64,000 nt of DNA, from NCBI GenBank assembly GCA_949987565.1, contig OX465111.1:19058788-19122787 (forward strand). The letters run 5' to 3'. The translations under genes were made by a program, and so were the position numbers. Numbering within the stretch: the stretch's first letter is position 1; each line of letters begins with the position of its first letter. Below are positions 42,269 to 53,083 of this stretch, piece after piece. This DNA comes from Luidia sarsii. Lineage: Eukaryota > Echinodermata > Asteroidea > Paxillosida > Luidiidae. The notes below the pieces were generated by a model. The model was not told the origin of the DNA, ran no database searches, and saw only the letters and a program-made list of their open reading frames with translations.

Positions 42269-45129
42269 CTGCGTGGTCAAAAAAATAACAAATAAAAAAA
42301 GAGTAAAATTGAGTAGCCAAGAAAATTTGACTGGGCTGGGATTTTGACCCGGACCATCTTCGAGTGAAAGAGATAGAAAGACAGAGGCAGAGACAGGGAG
42401 GCAGAGAGGGAGAGAAAGGAGGATGGAGAGAAACAGACAGAGAAGGAAAGGGAGAGGGAGAGAGAGAACAAAAGAGAGAGAGAGGGAGAGGTAGAGAAAA
42501 GGAGACAAAGCCAAAGATTGACAGAAAGAGATAAAGACAATGAGACAATGACAGAATGATGGAAATTGAGAGGGACAAATAGTGACTGAAAGAGAGAGAA
42601 GAGAGAAGTAGTTAGATAGAGAGAGAACAAGAGACAAAGGCACAGAGTGAAAGAAAGAGACAGAGACAATAAGACAAAGACAGAGAATGACAAAAATTGA
42701 GAGGGAAAAAAGACAGATATAGAGAGAGAGGAAGAGGGAGAGGCAGAGGGAGAGGCAGAGGGAGAGGAAGAGAGGGAGAGGGAGAGGGAGTGGGAGAGGG
42801 AGAGGGCGAGGCAGAGGGAGGGAGGGAGGGAGAGAGGGAGAGGGAGAGGGAGAGGGAGAGGGAGAGAGAGAGGGAGAGAGGGAGAGGGAGAGGGAGAGGC
42901 AGAGGGAGAGGGAGAGGCAGAGGCAGAGGGAGAGGCAGAGGCAGAGACAGAGGCAGAGGCAGAGACAGAGACAGAGGCAGAGGCAGAGGCAGAGGCAGAG
43001 GCAGAGGCAGAGGCAGAGGCAGAGGCAGAGGCAGAGAGAGGAAGATGGAGAGGAGGAGAGAAAATGAGATTACCGAGTATGTCTAGCCCCATTTCCTTGG
43101 CCACAGAAGCAGCCCCATCTTGGCCAAATATGTGACTCTGGTGGCCGCACTTTGGGCAGAGGAAGACACTCATGTTCTGCACAAGACCCAGCACCTGAAA
43201 ACACCCAGAAAATAGAAACCAAAAACTCAATCAGCCACATGAGCACCTGGCCGGATTCTTGGGGGCCTTTTCTCATTATTTTAGAGAGGAATGAGTTACA
43301 CTGAGAGACCTACCGGCACGTCCACCTTCCTGAACATCTCAGCACCTTTCCTGGCATCCAGCAAGGCAATGTCCTGCGGAGTGGACACAATCACGGCCCC
43401 TGAAAGACAACGCATGAATATTCAACAGATTCAAATGCATAAAATCTGCATATTCCTGCCGGTCTGTGTAGTGGACACAATCACGGCCCCTGAAAGACAA
43501 CGCATGAATATTCAACAGATTCAAATGCATAAAATCTGCATATTCCTGCCTGTCTGTGAAGTGGACACAATCACGACCCCTGAAAGACAACGCATGAATA
43601 TTCAACAGATTCAAATGCATAAAATCTGCATATTCCTGCCGGTCTGTGGAGTGGACACATTCACGGCCCCTGAAAGTCAACGCATGAATATTCAACAGAT
43701 TCAAATGCATAAAATCTACATATTCCTGCCGCTCTGTGGAGTGGACACAATCACGGCCCCTGAAAGTCAACGCATGAATATTCAACAGATTCAAATGCAA
43801 AAATCTGCATATTCCTGCCTGTCTGTGAAGTGGACACAATCACGCCCCCTGAAAGTCAATGCATGAATATTCAACAGATTCAAATGCATAAAATCTGCAT
43901 ATTTCTGCATATTTTTGGAGTAGCGCTACAAAGATTCTGCATATTGATTCTTAAATTAACACATGGCTATGGAAAATGCAGCATGGTAGCTTTTGCAGGG
44001 CTCGACCTTAACACTAGCCCGGCGGTCATTGTCTAGTAAAAACAGCTGCGGGCTAGTAAAATGACCCACTTTGCTAGCCCTGCAGACTAGTAAAAAGTAG
44101 ACAGCAGTGTCGTGGCAAAAAACAATGCAGGCGGGAATGAGAAAGTAGAAACTAATCATTTGTTTTACTTGACCTAATAACCTTGTTTCAAATTCAATAT
44201 TAATTTTACAGGGCTAGTAAAACTTGCTGCGGTCTAGCAAAAAACTCAATTTACTAGCCCGGTGGGCTATTAAAAAAAACCTTAAGCGCGAGGCTTGTTT
44301 TGGTCCGGAATCGGTGTCACACCCCTAATACCTGATATTGGAATGAGCTGTGACATTGAGAGCTGTGCATCCCCAGTACCAGGGGGCATGTCCACTATCA
44401 GGTAGTCAAGGGGTCCCCAGGCAACCTATTTGAGAGGGGAAACATTTAGTAAGAAAAATAGGGTCAAAATGGTTTTAAAAATTCTGGAAAATGGCTTGAA
44501 AAAAAATCCTAAAAGTTTTAGACGACCTTTCTCTAAGGCATTCTGTCTGTTCTTTTTAAAATGTGATGCAAAACTGTTGCTTTTAGTTACTAAAGAACCC
44601 AAGACGATGAACAAAAATAATCAAAAGTACCCAAGTTTTCATTCCTAGCAGGAACTTTCTAAAAGGCATTCTGGCTTCAATTAAGCTCTCTAAATGTTTC
44701 AAGTTCCACATTTTTGCATGTCTCAAAGTTTTCAAACTTAAAATTCTCCAAGTTTCCAAATTTTCAAGAATAGAATTTTCAAGTTTCAAATTTTTTCAAG
44801 AATAATAACTTGCAAGTTTCAATTTATTCAGGAATACAAAATTTGCAAGTTTGATTCATTTTCAAATTTCAATTTTTTCAAGAGTAACATTTTTTTTTTA
44901 AGTTTTAAATGTTTCAAATTTGAATTTCTTCAAGTTTCAAATTTTTCATTTCATACCTGTCTTATCAATCTCTGTATGGCTGACATGACCATGAGTCCTC
45001 GCCATATGACTGGCGATTTCTCGTCTACCAGGAATCCCATTGACATACTGCAACCAAACAAGAAACAGCAAAGGAATGATAAAAAGAAACAACTTGCAGG
45101 TTGCAGTGATCTGAAATCTTGATATCTCC

Positions 45130-45167
<38 letters not shown>

Positions 45168-48100
45168 TGAAAAAAGAAAATAGAGCGCTGGTACACAAGG
45201 TCCCTGGTTTAAGTCCCGGTCCAGTCAAAATATTCTTTGCCATTTAAAAAAAATAATTAAAATTGGCAAAGAAAAGCCATGTTTACAGAAACAGCAAAGG
45301 AATGATAAAAAGTAAAATCCCAAACAACTTGTCGGTTGCAATGATCTGAAATCTTGAGATCTCCTAAAAGTAAACAAGAATAAATAATAAAAATAGAGCG
45401 CTGTATTCAAAACCAGAGGTCCCTGGTTTAAGTCCCTGTCCAGTCAAATTTTTCTCTGCCATTTAAAAAAAAAAAAGATTGGCAAAGAAAAGCCATGTCT
45501 ACAGAAACAGCACAGGAGTGATACAAAAAAATCCCAAACAACTTGCAAGTTGCAATGATTTGAAATCTTGAAAGAGAGAGATCTCCATTCTTTTCCAATT
45601 TTTCAATTTGTTCAAAAGTTTACAGTCAGTTAAAAACGAAAATTCGCTATCTGCTTACAGTCTTAAATAATTGAATGCAAAACTCCAAAAAGGAGGGAGA
45701 TCGAGAGGGTGTGATGCTTCAATCCATCCCCAAGGTAGAATCCATCGTTCCGCTACCTAGGATAAAAACATCAGCCCCTCGACATTTTGGAGAAGTAAAA
45801 AGCCCCCAAAACAAAGAAACAACAGAGTCAGGGCATGAAGAGTCAGTCTTACCATGAAATGCCAAAGTTCTGGAGTGGCTTCATCAGGTTGTCTGGAAAT
45901 AAAATAATACACAAGAGGAAAATTAAAATATAGGATTTCACCTTAAAAAAAAATTCCTTTTTATTTTTGGTCATAAATTTTGTTTTCTTTGTCATCTTTA
46001 AAAATGAATACTCAAAGTTTGGGATTCAAACCCATGGAAAACAAAAAAAAATTGAATTCCGTTTTTCCTTTTCTTCTCAAGTTTTCTTTGCCATCAATGG
46101 TCAGTGGCTTGGAGATGGACGCTAAATTATAGACTGTGTTCCTACTTGTGGTCAGCTCTGGCTCTTGACCGCTGAGATTCATCATCCGTGGGACCGACGG
46201 TCCGTAGACATCCGCATCTAGTAGTCCCACCAAAGCTGTCTGGGAATGAGACAACAATCAAATAGAATCAAATCAAATCAAATCAAATCAAATCAAATCA
46301 AATCAAATCGAATCACATCAAATCAAATCGCATCGCGTGAGAAATTCTCCTTCTGTCATTATTTTCTGGACTTTTTTGAAAAGAAAACTGGACCGGGATT
46401 TGAACCCGAGACCTCTGGTTTTGCATACCAGCACTGGAAGTCTGGTACGCACAACCCAGGTCTCTGGTTCAAATCCAGGTCCTGTCAAAGTTTTCTTGGC
46501 CAATTGATCTATTTAATCCAAAGTTCAATGTCATTTTTTTCCTGTATTTGTTTGACTCAAAATTTTTTGTTGTCATAAATCATCTTTGCCCTTTTTGTCT
46601 GTCAAACTATTTTGAACAACGCTTTGAAATTTTTGTAAACGCGCTTTGTAATTACCAGTGAATATCATTATTATCAAAAGAAAAATAGCTTGTCAGTGGT
46701 AATGATGTAAAATATCCATACAAAATTATAAATAACGTGTACAAATTAAATTATTTGTGCCTACCTTTTTGACAGCATTGATCCCAAGAGCAAGATTAAC
46801 TGAAAGTAAATTGAGAAAACCACATATTTCATTGTGATCTTAAGAGAGTCTCGTGAGATGCAGAGTATCCGTAGCCTGGTTAACAATTTATCATTGCTTG
46901 TATTGGAATGAAAATAGTGGCGTGATCCCTGGAGATACACGGCAGTTAATGGTTGAATTGCTTCTGACTGGCGCCCCCACCCCGGCAAAAGATTAGATGA
47001 CTAAGGGCTGGATACCTCAGATGGTAAGAGTGCTGAAAAAAAACACCCAAAAACCCAGAGGTCTCGGGTTCAAGACCTGCTGATTCAGTAAGAATGTCTT
47101 GGCTATTTTCACAAAACTTCCCATTCTCTCAGCGAGAGTCCATGGGAGCACCTGCCAAAGTAATAGCTGATTGGAGAGAAACCTGTTCTTGATCAACTGA
47201 GGAGAAATTTCTCCTTCATTCCCCAAAGTGAGTAAACTAAATGACCAGCATTCATGTATCAGTTATTATTGGAATCTGTGATTCTCACTGAATCCTTCAG
47301 TTAGCGCATGGGACAGCTTCACTGGTGGTTTTCTGGGGTCAAATCTAGAGATTTTGACCGGGGGTAGTTGAAAAAAAATCCTTTAGTTACCCTCATCTCC
47401 TGTACGGCTGTAATTCTCAGACCCTACAGTTGCCCCAACCCCTACAAATGTCAAAAAGGGTGACTTGTAAGGTCCTACTCCTAGTTACTCAGACTAGGGT
47501 CCACCAGAGGGGGTGTCAGTCAACTCGGTCCGTAACCAACTCGATCCCAGTCAACTTGGTTTGTGACCAACTCGGTCCCATTCAACTTGGTTCGTGACCA
47601 ACTCAGTCCAAGACCAACTCGGTCCGTGACCAACTCGGCCCGTGACCAACTCGGCCCCTATGGGAAAATGCAGCAAAACGATCACGAGGTTAGGGTTGGG
47701 GTAAGGGTTAGGGTTGGGGTAAGGGTTAGGGTTACATTGATTTTTCCCATAGGGACCGAGTTGGTTACGGACCTAGTTGGTCACAGACTGAGTTGGTCAC
47801 AGACCGAGTTGACTGGGACCGAGTTGGTGACGGACTGAGTTGACGTGAAACCCACCAGAAATGAAGAGGATTGAAGTTGGACACTCCATCATGAATGCCG
47901 TTTTCTCTCTGCTCACCTGCTGTGGTCGACTTGCCAACACCTCCTTTGCCCGAGGCCACCAGAATGACCTGCTTGACGCCGGCTATCGGCCACTTCTTGG
48001 GCAGTCCTTTGCTGGCCGGCCTGGCCTCGGGGCCGCTACCTCCCCCTCCTTGGCCACTGTGCTGTCTCTATTGACCAAAAAACAAGTGGAGTGACATTTG

Positions 48101-49274
48101 ATCGTGATATGATTGGCATTGAACATGTTGAAGGAAAGCTCTTAAAAAGGACCTTTCCAATGGGCGCGTGGGACGGTTTCATGGGTGTTTTGGGGGGGAA
48201 ATCTGGGGATTTCGGTCGGGGGTATTTTTCAAAGATTAAATTCGACACAGTGGCTGTTGTTACGGCAGTCGTCCGTGTGGTTCCCTGACTTCACAGTATT
48301 TGTCAGGATGTTTAGCTCTTAGAACCTGACTATCAGCTAATAGACTGGTTCAACCAGCCTGCAATGCTGACGAAATACGGACACGGACGACTGCCGTAAC
48401 AACAGCCACTGCGTAAATTCAAGCGTTGCCATGCTCGTTTTCCTTGGACCCTACAGTCAACCGAACCTCAAATTTTCAAAATTCGATAAAAAAAGGATGA
48501 CTTGTCGGGTCCAAGTTACTCGGACTAATGCCACAGTACATGTCAACAGTACAAGTGAACGATACACGGAAGCCTATGGAAAAAAAAGCATGGTTGTCTG
48601 TGGGGTTCTGGTCGGTAGAGCAGCGGATGACGGAGAACCCCACAATTCTGGGGATAACCGGTGAAGGCACGGGGTAACTTGCGTGCTCAATTACGTGCGC
48701 CGTACGGGCTTGCGAATCGATAAAATCCTGTCAAATTTGGACATTTTATTCATACTAGTTTAAAAATCAAAAAAAATGTTGTCACAGTTTAAAAGAACGC
48801 AGTTGCTGTTGTTACGGCAGTCGTCCGTGTGGTTCCCTGACTTCACATTATTTGTCAGGATGTTTAGCTCTTGGAACCAGACTAGTATCACTCAGCTAAT
48901 ACTAATAGACTGGTTCAACCAGCCTGCAATGTATTCCCCTGTCACTTGTCAGCGTTGTTGCCACTTGCGATTAAAATTTAATGGCGATCGGCCAGTGAGG
49001 CCGAAGTCTGCATGCGCGGTGCGACAGGATACGCACATGCTGTGCACATACCTAAAATAATTTGTTATCGAATTCGAACAAACTCCCTCGGTTGCACTGC
49101 ACTTGCACACACTAGGACAATTTTTCATATATTTTTTTAAATTTCATGATGTGTTTAGATACTTACCCTATTCAAGCTTTGAGCTGACGCTCTCTTGAAC
49201 GGACATAAAAACGGTATCTGGACAATTCTTTGCAGACTTCGCCTTGGCAGGACGAAACCCATGGGCGCCGCCAT
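42108..49274 (-). CDS. NUBPL: NUBPL (IND1), mitochondrial Fe-S protein for complex I assembly
   Basis: Complete 10-exon gene, 981 nt, 326 residues (human 319). NUBPL is a mitochondrial Mrp/NBP35-family ATPase that delivers [4Fe-4S] clusters to respiratory complex I. Seen: a basic N-terminus ([19 protein letters not shown]) fitting a mitochondrial presequence; deviant Walker [13 protein letters not shown] at about 75-86; [66 protein letters not shown]; and CPKC at 246-249, the bridging cluster-binding pair. Exons (transcript order): 49274-49167, 48067-47917, 46799-46765, 46239-46146, 45892-45853, 45047-44957, 44425-44332, 43399-43314, 43194-43074, 42268-42108. All phases agree. Convergent with the SOUL gene and downstream of FLOT1. 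Confidence 0.95.
42370..43065. repeat. GA/GCAGAG microsatellite in the last NUBPL intron
   Basis: ggagagggagag grading into gaggcagaggcagag, ending 9 bp before the exon 9 donor. The Arg/Gly-rich and Ser/Ala-rich frames on the two strands are artefacts. Confidence 0.95.
43074..43194 (-). CDS. NUBPL: NUBPL exon 9: CPKC cluster motif
   Basis: Acceptor gttttcag context, donor gtaatc, 121 nt. Encodes [27 protein letters not shown] and EMGLDIL. Confidence 0.94.
43314..43399 (-). CDS. NUBPL: NUBPL exon 8
   Basis: Acceptor gtctttcag, donor gtaggt, 86 nt. Encodes [20 protein letters not shown] and EMFRKVDVP. Its acceptor and about the first 28 nt lie in a 90-bp unit repeated five more times upstream. 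Confidence 0.92.
43381..43915 (-). repeat. 90-bp array duplicating the NUBPL exon 8 acceptor
   Basis: Six copies at 43381, 43471, 43561, 43651, 43741 and 43830. On the minus strand each reads attcatgcgttgtctttcag or a close variant, then GGGCCGTGATTGTGTCCACT. The copy nearest the exon is the functional one. Unit length 90 (once 89) keeps a shadow frame open. Confidence 0.95.
44000..44290. repeat. ctagtaaaa-type short repeat
   Basis: Four loosely repeated units around gggctagtaaaa (44040-44090 and 44210-44270) in NUBPL intron 7. Origin not recognised. Confidence 0.45.
44332..44425 (-). CDS. NUBPL: NUBPL exon 7
   Basis: Acceptor tcaaatag, donor gtatta, 94 nt. Encodes [20 protein letters not shown] and [10 protein letters not shown], including the Mrp-family DMPPGTGD signature. 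Confidence 0.94.
44690..44950. repeat. Degenerate tttcaagtttcaaat repeat
   Basis: AT-rich tandem degeneration of aagtttcaaattttttcaag in NUBPL intron 6. Confidence 0.6.
44957..45047 (-). CDS. NUBPL: NUBPL exon 6
   Basis: Acceptor ggttgcag, donor gtatga, 91 nt. Encodes [20 protein letters not shown] and [10 protein letters not shown]. Confidence 0.93.
45853..45892 (-). CDS. NUBPL: NUBPL exon 5 (40-nt exon)
   Basis: Acceptor atttccag, donor gtaaga. Encodes [12 protein letters not shown], the equivalent of human NLMRPLLNYGIA. Confidence 0.88.
46146..46239 (-). CDS. NUBPL: NUBPL exon 4
   Basis: Acceptor attcccag, donor gtagga, 94 nt. Encodes [20 protein letters not shown] and a variable segment ending ELTT. 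Confidence 0.92.
46262..46335. repeat. AATCA pentanucleotide microsatellite
   Basis: aatcaaatcaaatcaaatca and variants just upstream of the NUBPL exon 4 acceptor. Confidence 0.93.
46765..46799 (-). CDS. NUBPL: NUBPL exon 3 (35-nt microexon)
   Basis: Acceptor actttcag, donor gtaggc. Encodes [12 protein letters not shown], the helix after the P-loop (human VNLALALAAND). Confidence 0.88.
46920..47090 (+). repeat. tRNA-derived SINE
   Basis: gtgatccctggagatacacg, ggcgcccccaccccggcaaa, ggctggatacctcagatggt and a B box tcgggttcaagacctg, in NUBPL intron 2. Confidence 0.7.
47520..47855. repeat. Inverted accaactcggtcc array around a TTAGGG core
   Basis: Left arm: repeats of accaactcggtccgtg to cctatgggaaaa (47516-47668). 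Core: gttagggttggggtaagggt repeated (47690-47735). Right arm: ttttcccatagggaccgag and gagttggtcacagaccgagt repeats (47745-47845). Confidence 0.85.
47917..48067 (-). CDS. NUBPL: NUBPL exon 2: P-loop
   Basis: Acceptor tcaatag, donor gtgagc, 151 nt. Encodes a Gly-rich linker, [20 protein letters not shown] and [10 protein letters not shown]. Confidence 0.92.
48250..48412. mobile_element. TIR element (cagtggctgttgttacggca)
   Basis: cagtggctgttgttacggca and gtcgtccgtgt are inverted at 48382-48412. A second partial direct copy is at 48803-48950. Both lie in NUBPL intron 1. Confidence 0.75.
49167..49274 (-). CDS. NUBPL: NUBPL exon 1: presequence
   Basis: ATG at 49274-49272 in context aagATGG; 36 codons; donor gtaagt. 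Rich in Arg, Lys and hydrophobic residues with no acidic residue, as in matrix-targeting sequences. Confidence 0.88.
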
Positions 49275-49822
49275 CTTGATTAAATGTTCCCCGTTAAATT
49301 TAAACAGCGCCCTCTACCGTACATTTTTACATGTATAAAAAAAACACTATAAAAACCTATAAAAAAGACTTCCATACTTCAAATGAAATTTCAATTCCGT
49401 TAACATTAATAACCCGATACAAGTAAAAATCGAAAGATTTTGGTTCAATACCCTCAAAATAAAAGGGTGAAAAAAACCTAAATCCACAATAGACCAACTA
49501 TTATTATGTAGAGAAATGACACTGGCACAATCACGCCACAAATCATGACACCAATTTTGGGGAAAACTGTAAGTCCATATTTTCGGCAAGTGTTTGTGCC
49601 AGACCATGGATGTTGTCTTTATCACTATTGGTTGTTAAATTTGGGTTAAGGTTCTTTTTACATACTTTCACAGTGAGGTTATTAAACTAAAATCTTGCTG
49701 CAAAAAGCCAATTGTTGTTCCTGCTCATCACTTCTTCCGAGTTGTAATTTTGACACAGATTGAGCGTTTCAAAAGCACCAAATAAACCGAAACAATATTA
49801 CTTCATTTTTGGGTTGACCAAC

Positions 49823-49828
49823 TTTATT
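49823..49828 (-). terminator. Candidate FLOT1 poly(A) signal
   Basis: AATAAA on the minus strand in context cttgtAATAAAgttgg, 550 bp before the NUBPL start codon. If used, the FLOT1 3' UTR would be about 3.2 kb. A second AATAAA lies at 51992-51987. Confidence 0.35.
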
Positions 49829-51029
49829 ACAAGCTCCACACAATACTCAAATACGCACATCAACTATTACAATCCTCACTAAGTATATGTATATATTTAT
49901 ATACTATGACACTGAGAAAAGTCTCCAAACTTGCATGGGTTGAATAAAAAGGTCAAAGTATTATGAAAGTAATATAAAAAGTGACTAATAACTTGAAATC
50001 AACAAGTAGGGAAAAAAAAAATCATAATTCTACACCATAAAGAATCGCCATAGTAGTTATCAGTACTATTAACCATACATTGTACAGACAGATTATATAT
50101 AACAGCATTAACGGTATATGTTTCCAAAGTGAATGTCTGGATAGAAGACCCTGTTTTTCGATAAATCTTTTCTTAAAAAAAGGCACCGTCTCGTGAGGCA
50201 ATTTACAGGCAGTTGGTTTTGGGAGTCTTTTAGTCGGCGAAGTGATCACCTGAATTTTGTTTGGTTTGTTTTCATTCGGAATAATCTTTTCAGGAATTTA
50301 TTTATCTGATAATAAAAGCCCCAGGTGCCAACACAGTTGTTCCTTCGCATGCATCAAAGTTTTCAGTTTCAACTGATTGCTAGAAATCATGATTTGAATC
50401 AATCGATTGAAAATGATGCGACCAAAAATCTTGTCGAATAAATGAATTGTTTTCACTTCATGTGGAAAAGACGTGTCCCCCCCCCAAAAAAAAGAAAATC
50501 GCCACACTGCCTTTGTGAATGTAAAATGACCTCACATGACTTGGGCCCTCTCTCCTCACATACAGTAAACAGGAAGGAACAAGATGAAAAATCACGATCA
50601 CTGATAAATGCTTCATATTATAAGACAGAATAAAAAGACTTCTTTACAACAGCTAGATACAACTATCCTACAATGGGGCTATCTTCTGCGATATATTTCG
50701 AGTACACAATAATGTGGAGTGTGGTACATGACACAGTGAAGGGACCGTCCTAGATTTGATCAATCGCTTATTTACATCTAGATTTGTGAAATGCTTTATA
50801 ATCGTCTGCATCCGTCAGATCGGCGGCCATTTTTCAGAGAGCTGTTTAAGTGACAACATTTTGCCTTTGAGAAAGCTTTCTACAATGGATAACCCATCGT
50901 AAGTTGTGAATTTGTGATACACTTCATGGGTTTTTTCTGCATCGCTCATAGTCTTGCAAATTGAAGTAAGCTACGATGAGTTTGAAGAAATCAACTGTTG
51001 GTCATCTACCTCAATACAGCCAATTTTGA

Positions 51030-51235
51030 CGAAGAAGAAGAAGAAGAAGATGAAGAAGAAGAAGAAGAAGAAGAAGACGAAGAAGAAGAAGATGAAGAAG
51101 AAGACGAAGACGAAGACGAAGAAGACGAAGAAGACGAAGACGAAGAAGAAGAAGAAGACAAAGAAGAAGAAGAAGAAGACAAAGAAGAAGAGGACGAAGA
51201 TGAAGAAGAAGAAGAAGAAGAAGAAGAAGAAGCTT
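51030..51235. repeat. GAAGAC/GAA microsatellite
   Basis: gaagaagaagacgaagaaga-type repeat; encodes artefactual Glu/Asp, Lys and Phe runs. Confidence 0.95.
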
Positions 51236-53056
51236 TCTACTCTCAAGCAGCTCTATGAAAATGGGCCGTGGTATAAAAAAGTTGGTGTCTATTCATCTTG
51301 GGAAATTGTTTGCTGACACATGCGCAAGTAAGTCCACTTTTTTGAAACATCAATGTCGTGGGGAATAATTACATGAGAGAGTATTCAGTCACGATACACA
51401 GCCCTCAGGCAATATGACAGAGCCACAGAATCATCAGGAATATAGCGATGAACAGTCAACACTCTGTAGAATACTATTTACAAACCCGAGTTAAAATGCA
51501 CTTTAAAAAAAGGGAAAAAACCACTAAAACTAGATTAGTTCATAATAATACTATGTAAACACAGGTATAATAACGATATTCATTTTTTTGTTTAAGTTTT
51601 AAATTATACACATTAAATGATTGATTGTACATTTCTTAAATCGTGGAAGATTTGTAGGGAGGTAATAGGGGGATATGTTCAAGGGTGTGTTAATATTTGA
51701 AGGGGGCTTGACTAGATGCGACCACCAAAACTTCTCTGCAGCATTTTTAGAGACTACCTTGACCAATGGCTGTCCACAAAAACAATTTCAATTTTTTGGA
51801 CCCCCCCCCCCAAAAAAAAAACCCACAAAAGAAGCCTCGAATGCCAACATCAAAAACCCGCGACTTCTAACTGACTTAGGACGAACAATCTCTTTGGAAT
51901 AACGCTGCTGTGATTCGGCAAGCTGTTTAACTCACACGGTGAATTTTGATGCGCGACTGAATGACTTGCGCATTAATACATGTACTTTTATTGTCCCACG
52001 TTGAATTCTTCATTCTGTTAAAAAAAAAAAAAACCCGGCACCTTCGCAGTAATACTCACTTAGGAGTTAGGAACAACCATGCATCTCTCTCTAAAGTTTA
52101 AACGAAATCCGTTTCGGGGTAGCCCAATGATGTGGTTAGCAGACGCTCAGGATCAGTACATGCAGAAGCTGCAAAATGTTCGATGCATTTTTTTTTGTTC
52201 AACCACAGATCCCGAGCACGAATAGCTCTCACAGAACCTGAGCGAGTTATCAGTCTACGAACTCTAAATAAATAAATACCAAACCAAAACAAGTTACTTT
52301 GCTCCAACGCAGTACAGCTTGAGGTACAATCGTATTGTTGCACGTCAATCATTCAGTCTGGGCCTCAAACATCTGGTTCAAACGACTAGTTGTGGTACTG
52401 GATATTATTGTTCCGAGGTGACACGAGAAACAGTGCTTTCTTTCCCCTTTGCGTCTTGTCCAAAGGCGAGGGTCCGAATTTAATACAGAGGCAGAGGTTT
52501 ATCTTTTTCTGTCCGATAAATACAAAATTGGAGCCGCACACAGGGACTACATTTCACAAAGCTTTGCGATGCGACGTAAACTCAACTTACGATTGGTAAC
52601 CCATCGTAGGTTTTGAAACGCCGTATAGTTTCTGCCCATAGCTCATTGTCTTGCGACTGAATGTAAGTTACGATGAGTTTGGTGAAATTCAACGGCTGGT
52701 CAAAGGAATAAAAGTTCAGGCACCGATCCTACGGTCAAACGGAAATATACTGGGAATATCAACACAGGATATATTGATGATTTTTTTTTTCTTCTGTCCG
52801 ACGAATACAAAATTTGAACCCTACTGTGATCAAAGTTAAAAATGCAAATCCTCCGGTAAAAAAAGGAAATGAACTGGGAACATCACCACTGGATTTGCCA
52901 AACTGCTGATCTGGACGACACTGCAAGCCATGGATGTGAAGGATCAATGGTCGGGTAGTTGGTAGTTGGTGGGCGGTCGACTAACGGGTTGGTCCACTTC
53001 TCGGCGAAGAGGAGTGATCTAAGTAAAAACTGATCCGTCCCGGCATGGCAGCCCGA

Positions 53057-53083
53057 TTAGACTCTGGTGGCCTGCGAGATTGC
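53057..53083 (-). CDS. FLOT1: FLOT1 terminal exon
   Basis: Acceptor ctctcgcag, eight codons (AISQATRV) then TAA 53059-53057. A second in-frame acceptor 12 nt further on would give ATRV. Chosen because length and phase fit FLOT1; the exon is short, so confidence is lower. Confidence 0.7.
   Translation of the reverse strand, partial: AISQATRV

Larger units (their letters stand above)
49275..53056. other. NUBPL promoter / FLOT1 3' region
   Basis: No other gene recognised. Contains a GAA/GAC microsatellite (51030-51235), two copies of a tcatcgtaa-type foldback element (50870-50990 and 52545-52700), and AT-rich sequence. The part nearest NUBPL is the presumed promoter; no TATA box was identified. 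Confidence 0.5.

Noticed and set aside
43339..43839. 166-codon minus-strand open frame with a 30-residue repeat
   Set aside because: Shadow of the 90-bp repeat, in a frame different from NUBPL exon 8.
47690..47735. True telomere end
   Set aside because: Only about 45 bp of mixed TTAGGG/TTGGGG-like units, internal to a NUBPL intron and flanked on both sides by unrelated sequence.
50954..51316. Lys-rich, Phe-rich and Glu/Asp-rich frames
   Set aside because: Artefacts of a GAA/GAC microsatellite in three frames.
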